Below, one piece after another: positions 1 to 6,382 of a DNA stretch of 6,529 nt (the first letter of the stretch is position 1; the number at the start of each line of letters is the position of its first letter). The translations under genes and the position numbers were made by a program. The DNA lies in the NCBI GenBank assembly GCA_002401285.1, contig NVSQ01000013.1:26225-32753 (forward strand), given 5' to 3'. The notes under the pieces were generated by a model. It made no database searches. It saw nothing but the letters and a program-made list of their open reading frames with translations, and was not told the DNA's origin. The stretch is from SAR202 cluster bacterium (lineage in GTDB: Bacteria; Chloroflexota; Dehalococcoidia; UBA3495).

Positions 1-79
1 TGGCATCTCGGTTGGGGGGTGTCAAGCGGGAGTGTTACCGTTCTGGTTTGGCCCACATAACTTGCGGAGGCGGGCCGGA

Positions 80-85
80 TACAAT
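80..85 (+). promoter_or_regulatory. Possible -10 box for the oppD-oppF unit
   Basis: TACAAT at 80-85 differs from the TATAAT consensus at one base and lies 40 bases upstream of the oppD-like start codon. No convincing -35 box is seen: the hexamer at a 17-base spacing (57-62) reads ATAACT. If used, transcription would begin near position 92 and give a leader of about 35 bases. This is a weak call from motif matching only. Confidence 0.3.
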
Positions 86-92
86 AGACTAA

Positions 93-118
93 GCCTCCCA
101 CAAGCTAATTCAGGAGGC
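93..118 (+). promoter_or_regulatory. Strong Shine-Dalgarno of oppD inside a possible small hairpin
   Basis: AGGAGG at 112-117 lies 8 bases before the ATG at 126, an optimal ribosome binding site that fixes the start of the oppD-like gene. GCCTCC at 93-98 is the exact complement of GGAGGC at 113-118, so a 6-bp GC-rich stem with a 14-base loop could cover the site. The ribosome binding site itself is clear; the masking role of the stem is inference. Confidence 0.6.
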
Positions 119-125
119 GGCAGAA

Positions 126-1139
126 ATGTCTGGATACCAGCATAACGATGCCGGTACCCTTCTAGAGGTTCGAGATCTAAAGACCCATTTCATGACCAGG
201 CGGGGCCTGGTTCGAGCGGTTAACGGCGTTAGCTTTGAACTTGAGAAGGGCGAAACACTGGGCCTGGTCGGAGAGTCAGGCTCCGGTAAGACCATCACTT
301 GCCTTTCCATCCTCAGGCTACTGCCCCGCGGTGGCCAGATCGTCGGTGGGGAGATCATCTTCGACGGCCAGGACATCCTTAAGAGCTCCGAGCGTGAGAT
401 GGGACATCTCCGAGGCAAAAGGGTAGGGATGATTCTCCAGAATTCCATGGCCGCTCTGGACCCGGTTTTTAGCATCGGCACTCAGATCGCGGAGCCTTTG
501 GTAGTTCACCAGGGGTTGCCCTGGAAGCGGGCAATGGCAGGCACGATTGAGCTGCTGCGCATGGTAAAGATAAACGACCCCGAGGTAAGGATACGCAACT
601 ACCCCCACGAACTTAGCGGAGGAATGCGCCAGCGCTCCTCCAGTGCCGCGTCCATCGGGCCGCATCCAGACTTGCTGATCGCAGATGAGCCTACCACCGC
701 TCTGGACGTGACCACCCAGCGCCAATATCTGGATCTGTTGAAGGAACTGCAGAAGGCCACGGGGATGGCGATCATCTTCATTACTCATGACATCAGCATA
801 GTAGGCAACCTGTGCGACAAGTTGGCCGTTTTCTACGGCGGGTTAGTGGTGGAGTATGGCCCCAAGGACCAAGTGCTCAACAATCCTTCCCATCCCTACA
901 CTAAAGCCTTGTTGAAAGCATTGCCTGTTTTGGGCGAAAAGAAGGACCGCCTGCAAACGATTCCTGGTGAACCCCCTCACGCCGGTAATCTGCCCCCTGC
1001 TTGCCCCTTTCATCCCCGTTGTGAGCAAGCTATGGATACCTGCAAAGAAGGGGACGCGCCGCCAGCCTTTTACCTGGGCAACAGCCAACAAGCCAGATGC
1101 TGGCTGCTAGAGAAGGACTATGAACAATACAGTCATTGA
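126..1139 (+). CDS. oppD: Peptide-type ABC importer ATPase, OppD/DppD-like
   Basis: This is a cytoplasmic ATPase of 337 residues, the normal length for OppD/DppD, which pairs with an OppF-like partner to drive import through the OppB/OppC channel. Walker A is GESGSGKT (residues 49-56), the Q-loop Gln is at 105, the signature LSGGMRQR at 163-170, Walker B LLIADE at 183-188, the D-loop TALD at 191-194 and the switch His at 221 (THD). The C-terminal oligopeptide-transporter extension starts near HPYT and carries four cysteines (293, 299, 306, 325) in a CPFHPRC context. In mycobacterial OppABCD the equivalent extension binds an iron-sulfur cluster. The odd point is residues 171-176, SSSAAS, where relatives have a hydrophobic run such as VMIAMA; the frame stays open and alignment length is kept. 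The start is set by AGGAGG 8 bases upstream. Its 3' end overlaps oppF by 20 bases, which suggests translational coupling. The family is certain; the substrate is not known. Confidence 0.93.
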   Translation: MSGYQHNDAGTLLEVRDLKTHFMTRRGLVRAVNGVSFELEKGETLGLVGESGSGKTITCLSILRLLPRGGQIVGGEIIFDGQDILKSSEREMGHLRGKRVGMILQNSMAALDPVFSIGTQIAEPLVVHQGLPWKRAMAGTIELLRMVKINDPEVRIRNYPHELSGGMRQRSSSAASIGPHPDLLIADEPTTALDVTTQRQYLDLLKELQKATGMAIIFITHDISIVGNLCDKLAVFYGGLVVEYGPKDQVLNNPSHPYTKALLKALPVLGEKKDRLQTIPGEPPHAGNLPPACPFHPRCEQAMDTCKEGDAPPAFYLGNSQQARCWLLEKDYEQYSH

Positions 1140-2178
1140 AGTCCAAAACCTGGTCAAGTACTTCCCCGTGAGGACCGGTGTTATCGTGGGCCGTACCATT
1201 GGGAACGTTAAGGCCGTGGACGACATTTCCTTTGGAGTGTCCCAGGGAGAAACGTTTGCTCTGGTGGGTGAATCCGGTTGCGGCAAAACCACCGTGGCCA
1301 ATCTCATTCTCAAACTTTTGGATCCGACTTCCGGCGATATTTTGTTTCAGGGAAAGTCCTTGAATAAGGCATCCAGCGCGGAGATCCGGCAGTATCGGAG
1401 ATCGGTTCAAGCAGTATTACAAGACCCCTACGGGGCGTTAAATCCCAGGATGCGCGTGGGTCACATCATTGCGGAACCTCTGGAGGTTCACGGGTACAGC
1501 AGAAGTGAAAGAAAAAGACTTGTCCAAGAAGCCCTGAGAGCCGTTGGCTTGCCTGAAACCAGCGAGACCCAGTTCCCCCACGAGTTCAGTGGTGGTCAGA
1601 GGCAACGTATCGGAGTCGCCAGAGCACTGACTCTGGAACCGGCGCTGATCATCCTCGACGAGCCTGTATCAAATCTTGACGTCTCCATCCGGTCGCAAGT
1701 GCTCAATCTCCTGAAGGACCTCCAAGAGCAAAGAGGTATATCGTTTATCCTGATCAGTCACGACCTGGCATCTGTCGAACACATGAGTCATCGCATCGGC
1801 GTCATGTACTTGGGCAAGCTGGTGGAGTTGGGCAGCGCCCAGCAGATCTGTGACGACCCGGCACATCCCTACGCCGCTTCTCTGGTGGCGGCGTCAACGC
1901 CGCCGAATCGCACCCCGCCCTGGCAGATACCAATCATAGGAGAAGTGCCCAGTGCGATGGATACGCCCAGCGGCTGCCCATTTCATCCGCGCTGCGTCTA
2001 CGCGATGCCTACTTGCATGGAAGTTACGCCGTCTTTGACCCAACTGCCCGATGGCCGTATGGTGGCCTGCCATCTATACCCCGACCATATCGGTAGCATC
2101 GACAAGCACGCTGAGCTTCCCGCGGCACGGCTATTCGAGCCGGAAACCGAGGACGGCGGGACGGAAGCTGCCCCCTAG
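1120..2178 (+). CDS. oppF: Peptide-type ABC importer ATPase, OppF/DppF-like
   Basis: This is the second cytoplasmic ATPase of the importer, 352 residues and full length. Walker A is GESGCGKT (50-57), the Q-loop Gln is at 101 in the typical QDPYGALNPRM context, the signature FSGGQRQR is at 156-163 followed by the standard IGVARAL, Walker B is LIILDE (176-181) and the switch His is at 214 (SHD). FSGGQRQR and QDPY...LNPRM separate OppF/DppF from OppD. The D-loop reads SNLD rather than the usual SALD. The C-terminal extension again has four cysteines (286, 292, 299, 317) with CPFHPRC. The ATG lies inside the end of oppD in another frame, with AGAAGGA at 1111-1117 only 2 bases upstream; the spacing is tight, and coupling to oppD translation probably helps. 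A hairpin follows the stop by 19 bases. The last 30 or so residues are acidic and look like an unconserved tail. Confidence 0.93.
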   Translation: MNNTVIEVQNLVKYFPVRTGVIVGRTIGNVKAVDDISFGVSQGETFALVGESGCGKTTVANLILKLLDPTSGDILFQGKSLNKASSAEIRQYRRSVQAVLQDPYGALNPRMRVGHIIAEPLEVHGYSRSERKRLVQEALRAVGLPETSETQFPHEFSGGQRQRIGVARALTLEPALIILDEPVSNLDVSIRSQVLNLLKDLQEQRGISFILISHDLASVEHMSHRIGVMYLGKLVELGSAQQICDDPAHPYAASLVAASTPPNRTPPWQIPIIGEVPSAMDTPSGCPFHPRCVYAMPTCMEVTPSLTQLPDGRMVACHLYPDHIGSIDKHAELPAARLFEPETEDGGTEAAP

Positions 2179-2197
2179 AATCTGGTCTTCCACGTAG

Positions 2198-2233
2198 TTA
2201 AGGGCAGACTGAGTCTTCTCAGTCTGCCCTTAA
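2198..2233. terminator. Perfect 16-bp hairpin between convergent units, probable bidirectional terminator
   Basis: The arms 2198-2213 and 2218-2233 are exact reverse complements, separated by the 4-base loop TCTT. The stem begins with TTAA and contains a GGGCAGACTGAG core. It lies 19 bases after the oppF stop and 39 bases after the oppC stop, so it can serve transcripts from both sides. Neither side has a long T-run; only the TTAA ends of the stem give a short A/T stretch. Termination is therefore inferred from position and stability, and blocking of read-through antisense RNA or 3' end protection is also possible. Confidence 0.75.
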
Positions 2234-2272
2234 ACGAGTAGGTTTCCCCTCCAGTAATGGCTAACCGGATCT

Positions 2273-3172
2273 TTACAATTGCCGCCGGGTAGGGTCGGTC
2301 CGGTCCCGCAGCCAATCCCCTACAAGATTGCAGGACATAACCAGCATGGTTATGGCCAGTCCGGCAAACACCGGCGACCACCAGGCGATGTAGATGTACT
2401 GCTGGGCGTCACGGAGCATGCTGCCCCAGGAAGGTTCGGGCCTTGGGACTCCCAGCCCCAAGAAGCTAAGAGACGACTCGGTGATTACCGCCAGGCCTAT
2501 CTCCAGCGTTAACAGAACCAGCAAAGTGTTGATTACGTTGGGAAAGATGTGCCGGAACATGATACGGGAACGGCTGGCTCCCGCGACCCTAGCCAGGCGC
2601 ACGAAATCCGACTCCATCAATCGAAGCACCTCGCCCCTTATCACGCGGGCGAATCCCATCCAACGCAAGAGCCCGATCACCAGGATCACATTGGTTATGC
2701 TGGCGCCCATCAGGGAAACCACCATGAGCGCCACCATCAGGTAGGGAAGCGCCATGAATCCGTCGGTGATGCGCATTAAGACCGTATCTACCCAACCCCT
2801 GAACACTCCGGCGACGAGCGCAACTAGGGTACCTACACTGGCCGCCAGGAAGACCGCGATGACCGCGATCCTCACCGAGATACGGGCTCCATAAATCGTG
2901 CGGCTAAGGATATCCCGGCCTTGGTTGTCGGCCCCCATCCAATGTGCGGAGCTCGGCGTTTCAAGGATGGCCGAGAAATCGGTTTTAATGGGGTCGTAAG
3001 GGGCTATGACCGGAGCAAAGGCAGCGCATAAAAGGGCAAACACGATGAAGAGCAAGGAAAGCTTGGGAGCGCCACGGAGCGCCGAGTTAACCCGTCGCAC
3101 GGGTTTCGGTATAACCGCTGTGATCCTCCATGGCCGGCGTAAAATCAGTTCGTTGTCGGCGCCTCTTAGCAT
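2273..3172 (-). CDS. oppC: Peptide-type ABC importer permease, OppC/DppC-like
   Basis: This inner-membrane channel subunit of 299 residues has the typical length for DppC/OppC. After a cytoplasmic N-terminus of about 37 residues, the first membrane segment is near 38-58, followed by the family's extracytoplasmic motif at 78-98 (MGADNQGRD, then SRTIYGARIS). Further hydrophobic segments lie near 101-123, 137-175 (probably two), 212-234 and 264-285. The cytoplasmic EAA loop that docks on the ATPases is at about 189-211 (FVRLARVAGASRSRIMF). The ESSLSFLGLGV stretch (232-242) and the C-terminal NLVGDWLRDRTDP are family hallmarks. The ATG is preceded 8 bases upstream by AGGGAG. The gene begins 18 bases after the oppB stop, so the two permeases are surely cotranscribed. 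Nothing looks broken. Confidence 0.93.
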   Translation of the reverse strand: MLRGADNELILRRPWRITAVIPKPVRRVNSALRGAPKLSLLFIVFALLCAAFAPVIAPYDPIKTDFSAILETPSSAHWMGADNQGRDILSRTIYGARISVRIAVIAVFLAASVGTLVALVAGVFRGWVDTVLMRITDGFMALPYLMVALMVVSLMGASITNVILVIGLLRWMGFARVIRGEVLRLMESDFVRLARVAGASRSRIMFRHIFPNVINTLLVLLTLEIGLAVITESSLSFLGLGVPRPEPSWGSMLRDAQQYIYIAWWSPVFAGLAITMLVMSCNLVGDWLRDRTDPTRRQL

Positions 3173-3190
3173 TGCAATAGCTCCCTTCGG

Positions 3191-4126
3191 TTACCGGGCC
3201 ACTCGTATGCGAGGGTCGAGCCAGGCGTACATCACGTCAACAAAAATGTTTACGCACAAAACAAAAGCGGCTGAGAAAAATATGACCGCCTGAGTCGTCG
3301 GATAGTCGCGCTGAATCAAGGAGTCGACCAGCAAACGTCCCACTCCCGGCCAGGAAAAAATAGTCTCGGTTATCACCGCGCCCGAGATGAGGCCGGCGAA
3401 ATTTACAAAGAACAGGGTGAACACGGGTATGGACGCGTTCTTGAATGCGTGCTTCCAGAGGACCATGCGCGGCGGAAGGCCCTTGGCCCGGACCATCTTG
3501 ATGTAGTCCGACTCTAGGACTTCCAGCATGGTGGAACGGGTTATTCGCATGTGCGATGCGATCAGGAAAAATCCCAGAGACGTTGCGGGCAATATCAACC
3601 GTTTAATCGCTAAACCGTCGACTGCGCCAGCGCTGGGCAGCCATCCGAGGTAGACGCTAAACAGAAGAATCAGCAAAATGCCCACCCAGAAAATGGGCAT
3701 GGACTGGGCGGAGATTGCTAGAATCTTGCCCAAGCGGTCGAAGAGAGAATCGGGCTTGGACGCCGACACCGCCCCAACGGTAACTCCTAATACTATGGCG
3801 ATAACCAGCGCCGTACCGCCCAGGTGTAGAGATGCGGGGAGCCGTTCCCAGACTACTTCCACGGTGGGCCGCCGGTCAAAAGCCATGGCATTGCCCAGGT
3901 CACCCTGCATCAGATTTAGATTGTAGATCCAGTACTGCTCGATTATGGGCTTGTCAAATCCATAAGACTCGGTCATCAACTGATAATCTTCGGGGGTCGC
4001 ATCCTCGGGCAGCATGTAGTCGATGGGATTGCCGCCACCTAGCCGCAGAATGAAGAAGACAGCCACGCTAATCAGCCACAGCGTGATTACTCCCTGTAGT
4101 ATTCTCGTAATGATGTAACGGCCCAA
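3191..4126 (-). CDS. oppB: Peptide-type ABC importer permease, OppB/DppB-like
   Basis: This inner-membrane channel subunit has 311 residues and forms the heterodimeric pore with the OppC-like protein. The N-terminus MGRYIITRILQG leads directly into membrane segment 1 (about 10-28), as in DppB. A periplasmic-type loop follows (about 30-100, with QGDLGNAMAFDRRP). Hydrophobic segments lie near 104-124, 135-160, 178-193, 234-255 and 281-302. The EAA loop is at 208-231 (DYIKMVRAKGLPPRMVLWKH), and the end YAWLDPRIRV is typical. The start codon is TTG, not ATG: GGGGGAG at 4133-4139 lies 6 bases upstream, and the family N-terminus begins right there, so the TTG is well supported. It is the first permease gene after the binding-protein gene, 161 bases downstream of it across a gap that holds a hairpin. 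Confidence 0.93.
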   Translation of the reverse strand: MGRYIITRILQGVITLWLISVAVFFILRLGGGNPIDYMLPEDATPEDYQLMTESYGFDKPIIEQYWIYNLNLMQGDLGNAMAFDRRPTVEVVWERLPASLHLGGTALVIAIVLGVTVGAVSASKPDSLFDRLGKILAISAQSMPIFWVGILLILLFSVYLGWLPSAGAVDGLAIKRLILPATSLGFFLIASHMRITRSTMLEVLESDYIKMVRAKGLPPRMVLWKHAFKNASIPVFTLFFVNFAGLISGAVITETIFSWPGVGRLLVDSLIQRDYPTTQAVIFFSAAFVLCVNIFVDVMYAWLDPRIRVAR

Positions 4127-4132
4127 CTTTAG

Positions 4133-4139
4133 CTCCCCC
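4133..4139 (-). promoter_or_regulatory. Shine-Dalgarno fixing the TTG start of oppB
   Basis: Read on the - strand, GGGGGAG lies 6 bases before the TTG at 4126. No in-frame ATG near this point would give the expected DppB N-terminus, so the ribosome site decides for TTG. Confidence 0.7.
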
Positions 4140-4202
4140 GCCCGATAACGTCAGATAAGCATATGACGAATCAAGCATTTCATAGGCGTCACTATTAAGG
4201 CG

Positions 4203-4241
4203 ATCCACAGGGACGCCAACATCGCCGGCGTCCCTGTGGAT
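4203..4241 (-). terminator. 15-bp hairpin between binding-protein gene and oppB; attenuator or 3'-stabilising structure
   Basis: The arms 4203-4217 and 4227-4241 are exact reverse complements (ATCCACAGGGACGCC and its complement), with a 9-base loop. The hairpin starts 46 bases after the binding-protein stop and ends 76 bases before the oppB start. No T-run follows it on the - strand (CGCCTTAATAG), so full termination is doubtful. In many binding-protein-dependent importers a hairpin here leaves more mRNA for the binding protein than for the permeases. That role is inferred from position. The rest of the 4127-4287 gap shows no gene and no convincing promoter. Confidence 0.6.
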
Positions 4242-4287
4242 TCACCATGTCACCAACTGAGTTTGAATCTGTCGAACCGGTTTCAGA

Positions 4288-6273
4288 TTAGTCCCGGAGC
4301 GTGATCAGATCAAGGTGCTTGAAGTGGGGCGAGAACTTCACCGTGGGGTGAGCCAGCACCCGGTCTGTGTAACCCATCACCAGAGTCATTCCATACAAGG
4401 GGAATGTCTCGTTCAGGGCCAACACCCTGTCCTCTATCTCAGCGAGCAGCCGCTCCTGTTCTTCAACATCGGTGGTCCGCTGGAGGACGAAGGTCAGGTC
4501 TACAATATCTGGAGTCGTGACCCCTGTATATCCCGACGAGGGCCGGTACAAAACGGCTTCCCGTCCGCTGTTGTCTTGACGGCCCCAGGTCCTGAGGGAC
4601 ACTTGCGTCCACTTAAGTCTGTTGAACCGGAAACCATTGACGAAGTCCGATGGGTCGTGCTCCTCCCAGGTTACCTTAACTCCAATGTCCTGCCAGTAGC
4701 TGGAGATGGCGTCAACGGCCTCGGGTATGCCGGGCCGGCCGGCGAACTGGCCGAAGTGACCGGTAATCTCAAAGCCATCGGCGTACCCAGCTTCAGCCAG
4801 GAGTTGCTTGGCTCTCTCAGGATTGTAGGGAGAGGGGTTGAAAACTACTTCCTCCCTGGCGCCGAAGGAGCCAGCGTGCCAGATAGACCCGATGGGGAAG
4901 GACATTCCGAAGTGGGGCCCCTTGGAGATCGCCCGCCTGTCGATGGCCAGGCTCAACGCTTGCCGTACCCGGCTGTCCAGAGTGGGGTCTTTTTCGAACC
5001 CCTCCGGGTAGGCGAAGTAGTTGATCTTAACATCACCTTTGTCCACCCGGCCCTCAGGATACTTAGATTGCCTCAGCCGGTAGGCTAGATTGAAATCCAG
5101 TACCAGCATTCCATTGGCCAGATAGGTCTGGGTCCAGAGGTCTCCTTTCTCTGGATTTATCCCTCGCTTAAAATCCTCAGAACGGACCAGGCCCTTTGCG
5201 ACGGGCCACGGGACGTTGTAGACCATGTCGGCCTGCTCGCTCTTCAAGAGAGCAAAGCGGGCGGCGTGGTCCGGCACGGTCAGCAGCTCTAACTGTTCGT
5301 ACTGGGGCGCGTGGTACCACTCGTAATCAGCCCAGAAGTCGTCCCACCGGTCCAAGACGATCCGAGTTCCCGGATCCCATTCGGCTATACTGAAGGGGCC
5401 GCCTCCCAGGGGGTCTTTGAGGTATTCTTCTTGCCCTTTCTTGAGAGTCGCCGGGTTTCCGGCCCACCATCCATGGTAGCCGTTGCCACCCAGTTCCCAC
5501 ATAAATATGGGCTTGGGGCCCTTGGTCGTGATGCGGAGCTCCGTGGGACTGATAACTTCCATGGACTCTATATTGGTCTTGGTCCGGCCACTGGTCCAAC
5601 TGGGGTTTTCGTAGCCGTACTTTTTCCAGTCCCACCCGATGGCCTGGAAATTGTCATAAAGCGCTTGCGCATCGGCGGGGCTGCCGTCTTGGAACTTGGC
5701 CTTGGGGTTGAGCTTAAAAGTGATTCCCTCTTCGTCCTGCTCAAAGGTTTCGGCCCAATAGGCGGCTATGTCCCCGTTGGGGGCCTGCCGCATGATAGAA
5801 AGGTTGAACAGGTCTTGTAGAAAGGTCGTGCCCGAGAGCTGCCACGGGTTGAGGTCACTGCCTCCCCAGCTATCCGTCGCCATGGTGAGCTTGCCCACCG
5901 ACTTCGGAACGCCGTTCTCTCCGGCTTTAGGAAATCCTGCCAGAGATCCCGCTTTTACTATAGGTTGCGCGGTGGGTACTATCATCCTCTCCACCACGAT
6001 TTCCACCGGGACCTCTTTGATAACTTCCCTAATAACTTCCCTTATTACTTCTTTCTCTACCGGGACCTCTTTGATGATTTCCCTAATGACCTCCTCCCGC
6101 ACGATTACCTGCTTTTCTACAGGTACCTCCTTGATGACCTCTTTCTCCACAATCACTTCTCTTTCAATAATCTGAGGCTCCGCGGAGGTTCCTCCGCAGG
6201 CCACGGCGAGTGACAGAAGTAACAGGAGCGATACGTAGATTAAAATTTTAGGACTTAACCAGTGATTACCCAT
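4288..6273 (-). CDS. Family 5 extracellular solute-binding lipoprotein of the importer
   Basis: This lipoprotein of 661 residues captures the ligand outside the membrane and hands it to OppB/OppC. The signal peptide is residues 1-25, with Lys9 and a Leu-rich core (10-22), ending in the lipobox AVAC with the lipidated Cys at 26. A repetitive charged stalk covers about 37-96. The SBP_bac_5 domain runs from about 126 to the end, with family landmarks DLNPWQ, FKLNPKAKFQDGSP, VRQALSLAIDRRAI (436-449) and YNPERAKQLLAEAGY (483-497). The usual length is 500-600 residues; the excess is mostly the stalk. An ATG five codons earlier (6288) is in frame, but GGAGGT lies within those codons, 7 bases before the ATG at 6273, so 6273 is preferred. 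The ligand is not predictable; peptides are the default, with nickel or glycosides possible. The stalk style suggests Chloroflexota. The gene is the first of the - strand unit and has its own promoter. Confidence 0.92.
   Translation of the reverse strand: MGNHWLSPKILIYVSLLLLLSLAVACGGTSAEPQIIEREVIVEKEVIKEVPVEKQVIVREEVIREIIKEVPVEKEVIREVIREVIKEVPVEIVVERMIVPTAQPIVKAGSLAGFPKAGENGVPKSVGKLTMATDSWGGSDLNPWQLSGTTFLQDLFNLSIMRQAPNGDIAAYWAETFEQDEEGITFKLNPKAKFQDGSPADAQALYDNFQAIGWDWKKYGYENPSWTSGRTKTNIESMEVISPTELRITTKGPKPIFMWELGGNGYHGWWAGNPATLKKGQEEYLKDPLGGGPFSIAEWDPGTRIVLDRWDDFWADYEWYHAPQYEQLELLTVPDHAARFALLKSEQADMVYNVPWPVAKGLVRSEDFKRGINPEKGDLWTQTYLANGMLVLDFNLAYRLRQSKYPEGRVDKGDVKINYFAYPEGFEKDPTLDSRVRQALSLAIDRRAISKGPHFGMSFPIGSIWHAGSFGAREEVVFNPSPYNPERAKQLLAEAGYADGFEITGHFGQFAGRPGIPEAVDAISSYWQDIGVKVTWEEHDPSDFVNGFRFNRLKWTQVSLRTWGRQDNSGREAVLYRPSSGYTGVTTPDIVDLTFVLQRTTDVEEQERLLAEIEDRVLALNETFPLYGMTLVMGYTDRVLAHPTVKFSPHFKHLDLITLRD
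5986..6165 (-). repeat. Degenerate coding repeats for the KEVPVEK stalk
   Basis: Within the binding-protein gene, a degenerate unit recurs with the protein motif KEVPVE at residues 48-53, 68-73 and 86-91, so the spacing is 20 then 18 residues (60 and 54 bases). Between these are EVIRE and EVIKE heptad-like steps. On the + strand the matching DNA starts ACCGGGACCTC at about 6005 and 6059, and ACAGGTACCTC at 6119. The stretch alternates Glu/Lys/Arg with Val/Ile and probably forms an extended or coiled spacer between the lipid anchor and the binding domain. Similar stalks occur on many Chloroflexota lipoproteins; the function given here is inference. Confidence 0.8.
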
Positions 6274-6280
6274 CAAGAGA

Positions 6281-6286
6281 ACCTCC
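6281..6286 (-). promoter_or_regulatory. Shine-Dalgarno deciding the binding-protein start
   Basis: GGAGGT on the - strand lies 7 bases before the ATG at 6273. It overlaps the upstream in-frame ATG at 6288, which has no good ribosome site of its own (GACAAGCACT precedes it). The downstream ATG is therefore the likely start. Confidence 0.75.
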
Positions 6287-6336
6287 ATAGTGCTTGTCGG
6301 CGGAGTCAGTCTGGTGTAGGCGCTTATTCGGCGGCC

Positions 6337-6365
6337 AGTCTAGCAGATGCCCTAGGAAGAGTCAA
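6337..6365 (-). promoter_or_regulatory. Sigma70-type promoter of the binding-protein operon
   Basis: On the - strand, TTGACT (6365-6360) matches the -35 consensus at five of six bases. It is followed after exactly 17 bases by TAGACT (6342-6337), which matches the -10 consensus at four of six, including the key T, A and final T. Predicted transcription starts near 6330, giving a leader of about 57 bases to the ATG at 6273. The geometry is ideal and the position right; no experimental support is available from sequence alone. Confidence 0.6.
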
Positions 6366-6382
6366 TGTGACCTGCTGTAGGT

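Noticed and set aside
1..9. TGGCATCTC at the left edge also occurs at 6468-6476, suggesting flanking direct repeats of a mobile element
   Set aside because: A 9-base match is weakly significant in this length, the left copy is at the window edge, and there are no terminal inverted repeats, transposase or integrase.
636..656. Compensating frameshifts as the cause of the SSSAAS stretch in the OppD-like gene
   Set aside because: I read the other two forward frames over this stretch. They give LQCRVHRA-like and PPVPRPSG-like peptides, neither resembling the expected hydrophobic helix, and the alignment length with the family is unchanged. Substitution or read error remains possible, but a shifted frame does not explain it.
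318..788. A 156-residue open frame on the - strand within oppD
   Set aside because: It is antisense to the ATPase core motifs, has no family resemblance and no operon context.
4268..4287. Imperfect palindrome around AACCGGTT just after the binding-protein stop
   Set aside because: Only 8 bases are perfect, with short TCTG/CAGA flanks. The much stronger hairpin at 4203-4241 is a better candidate for any 3' end role.
4315..5088. A 257-residue open frame on the + strand opposite the binding-protein gene
   Set aside because: It lies entirely antisense to a clear family 5 binding-protein domain, has no recognisable motif and lacks a supporting ribosome site. It is a shadow of the GC-rich codon pattern.
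5986..6165. A CRISPR array or tandem repeat locus independent of coding
   Set aside because: The repeat units are degenerate, unevenly spaced in multiples of three and in frame with a lipoprotein stalk. There are no unique spacers.
5768..6213. Open frames on the + strand with ITSLITS-like and DLFDNFPN-like repeats
   Set aside because: The repeats are the antisense reading of the KEVPVEK stalk codons; periodicity comes from the real gene on the - strand.
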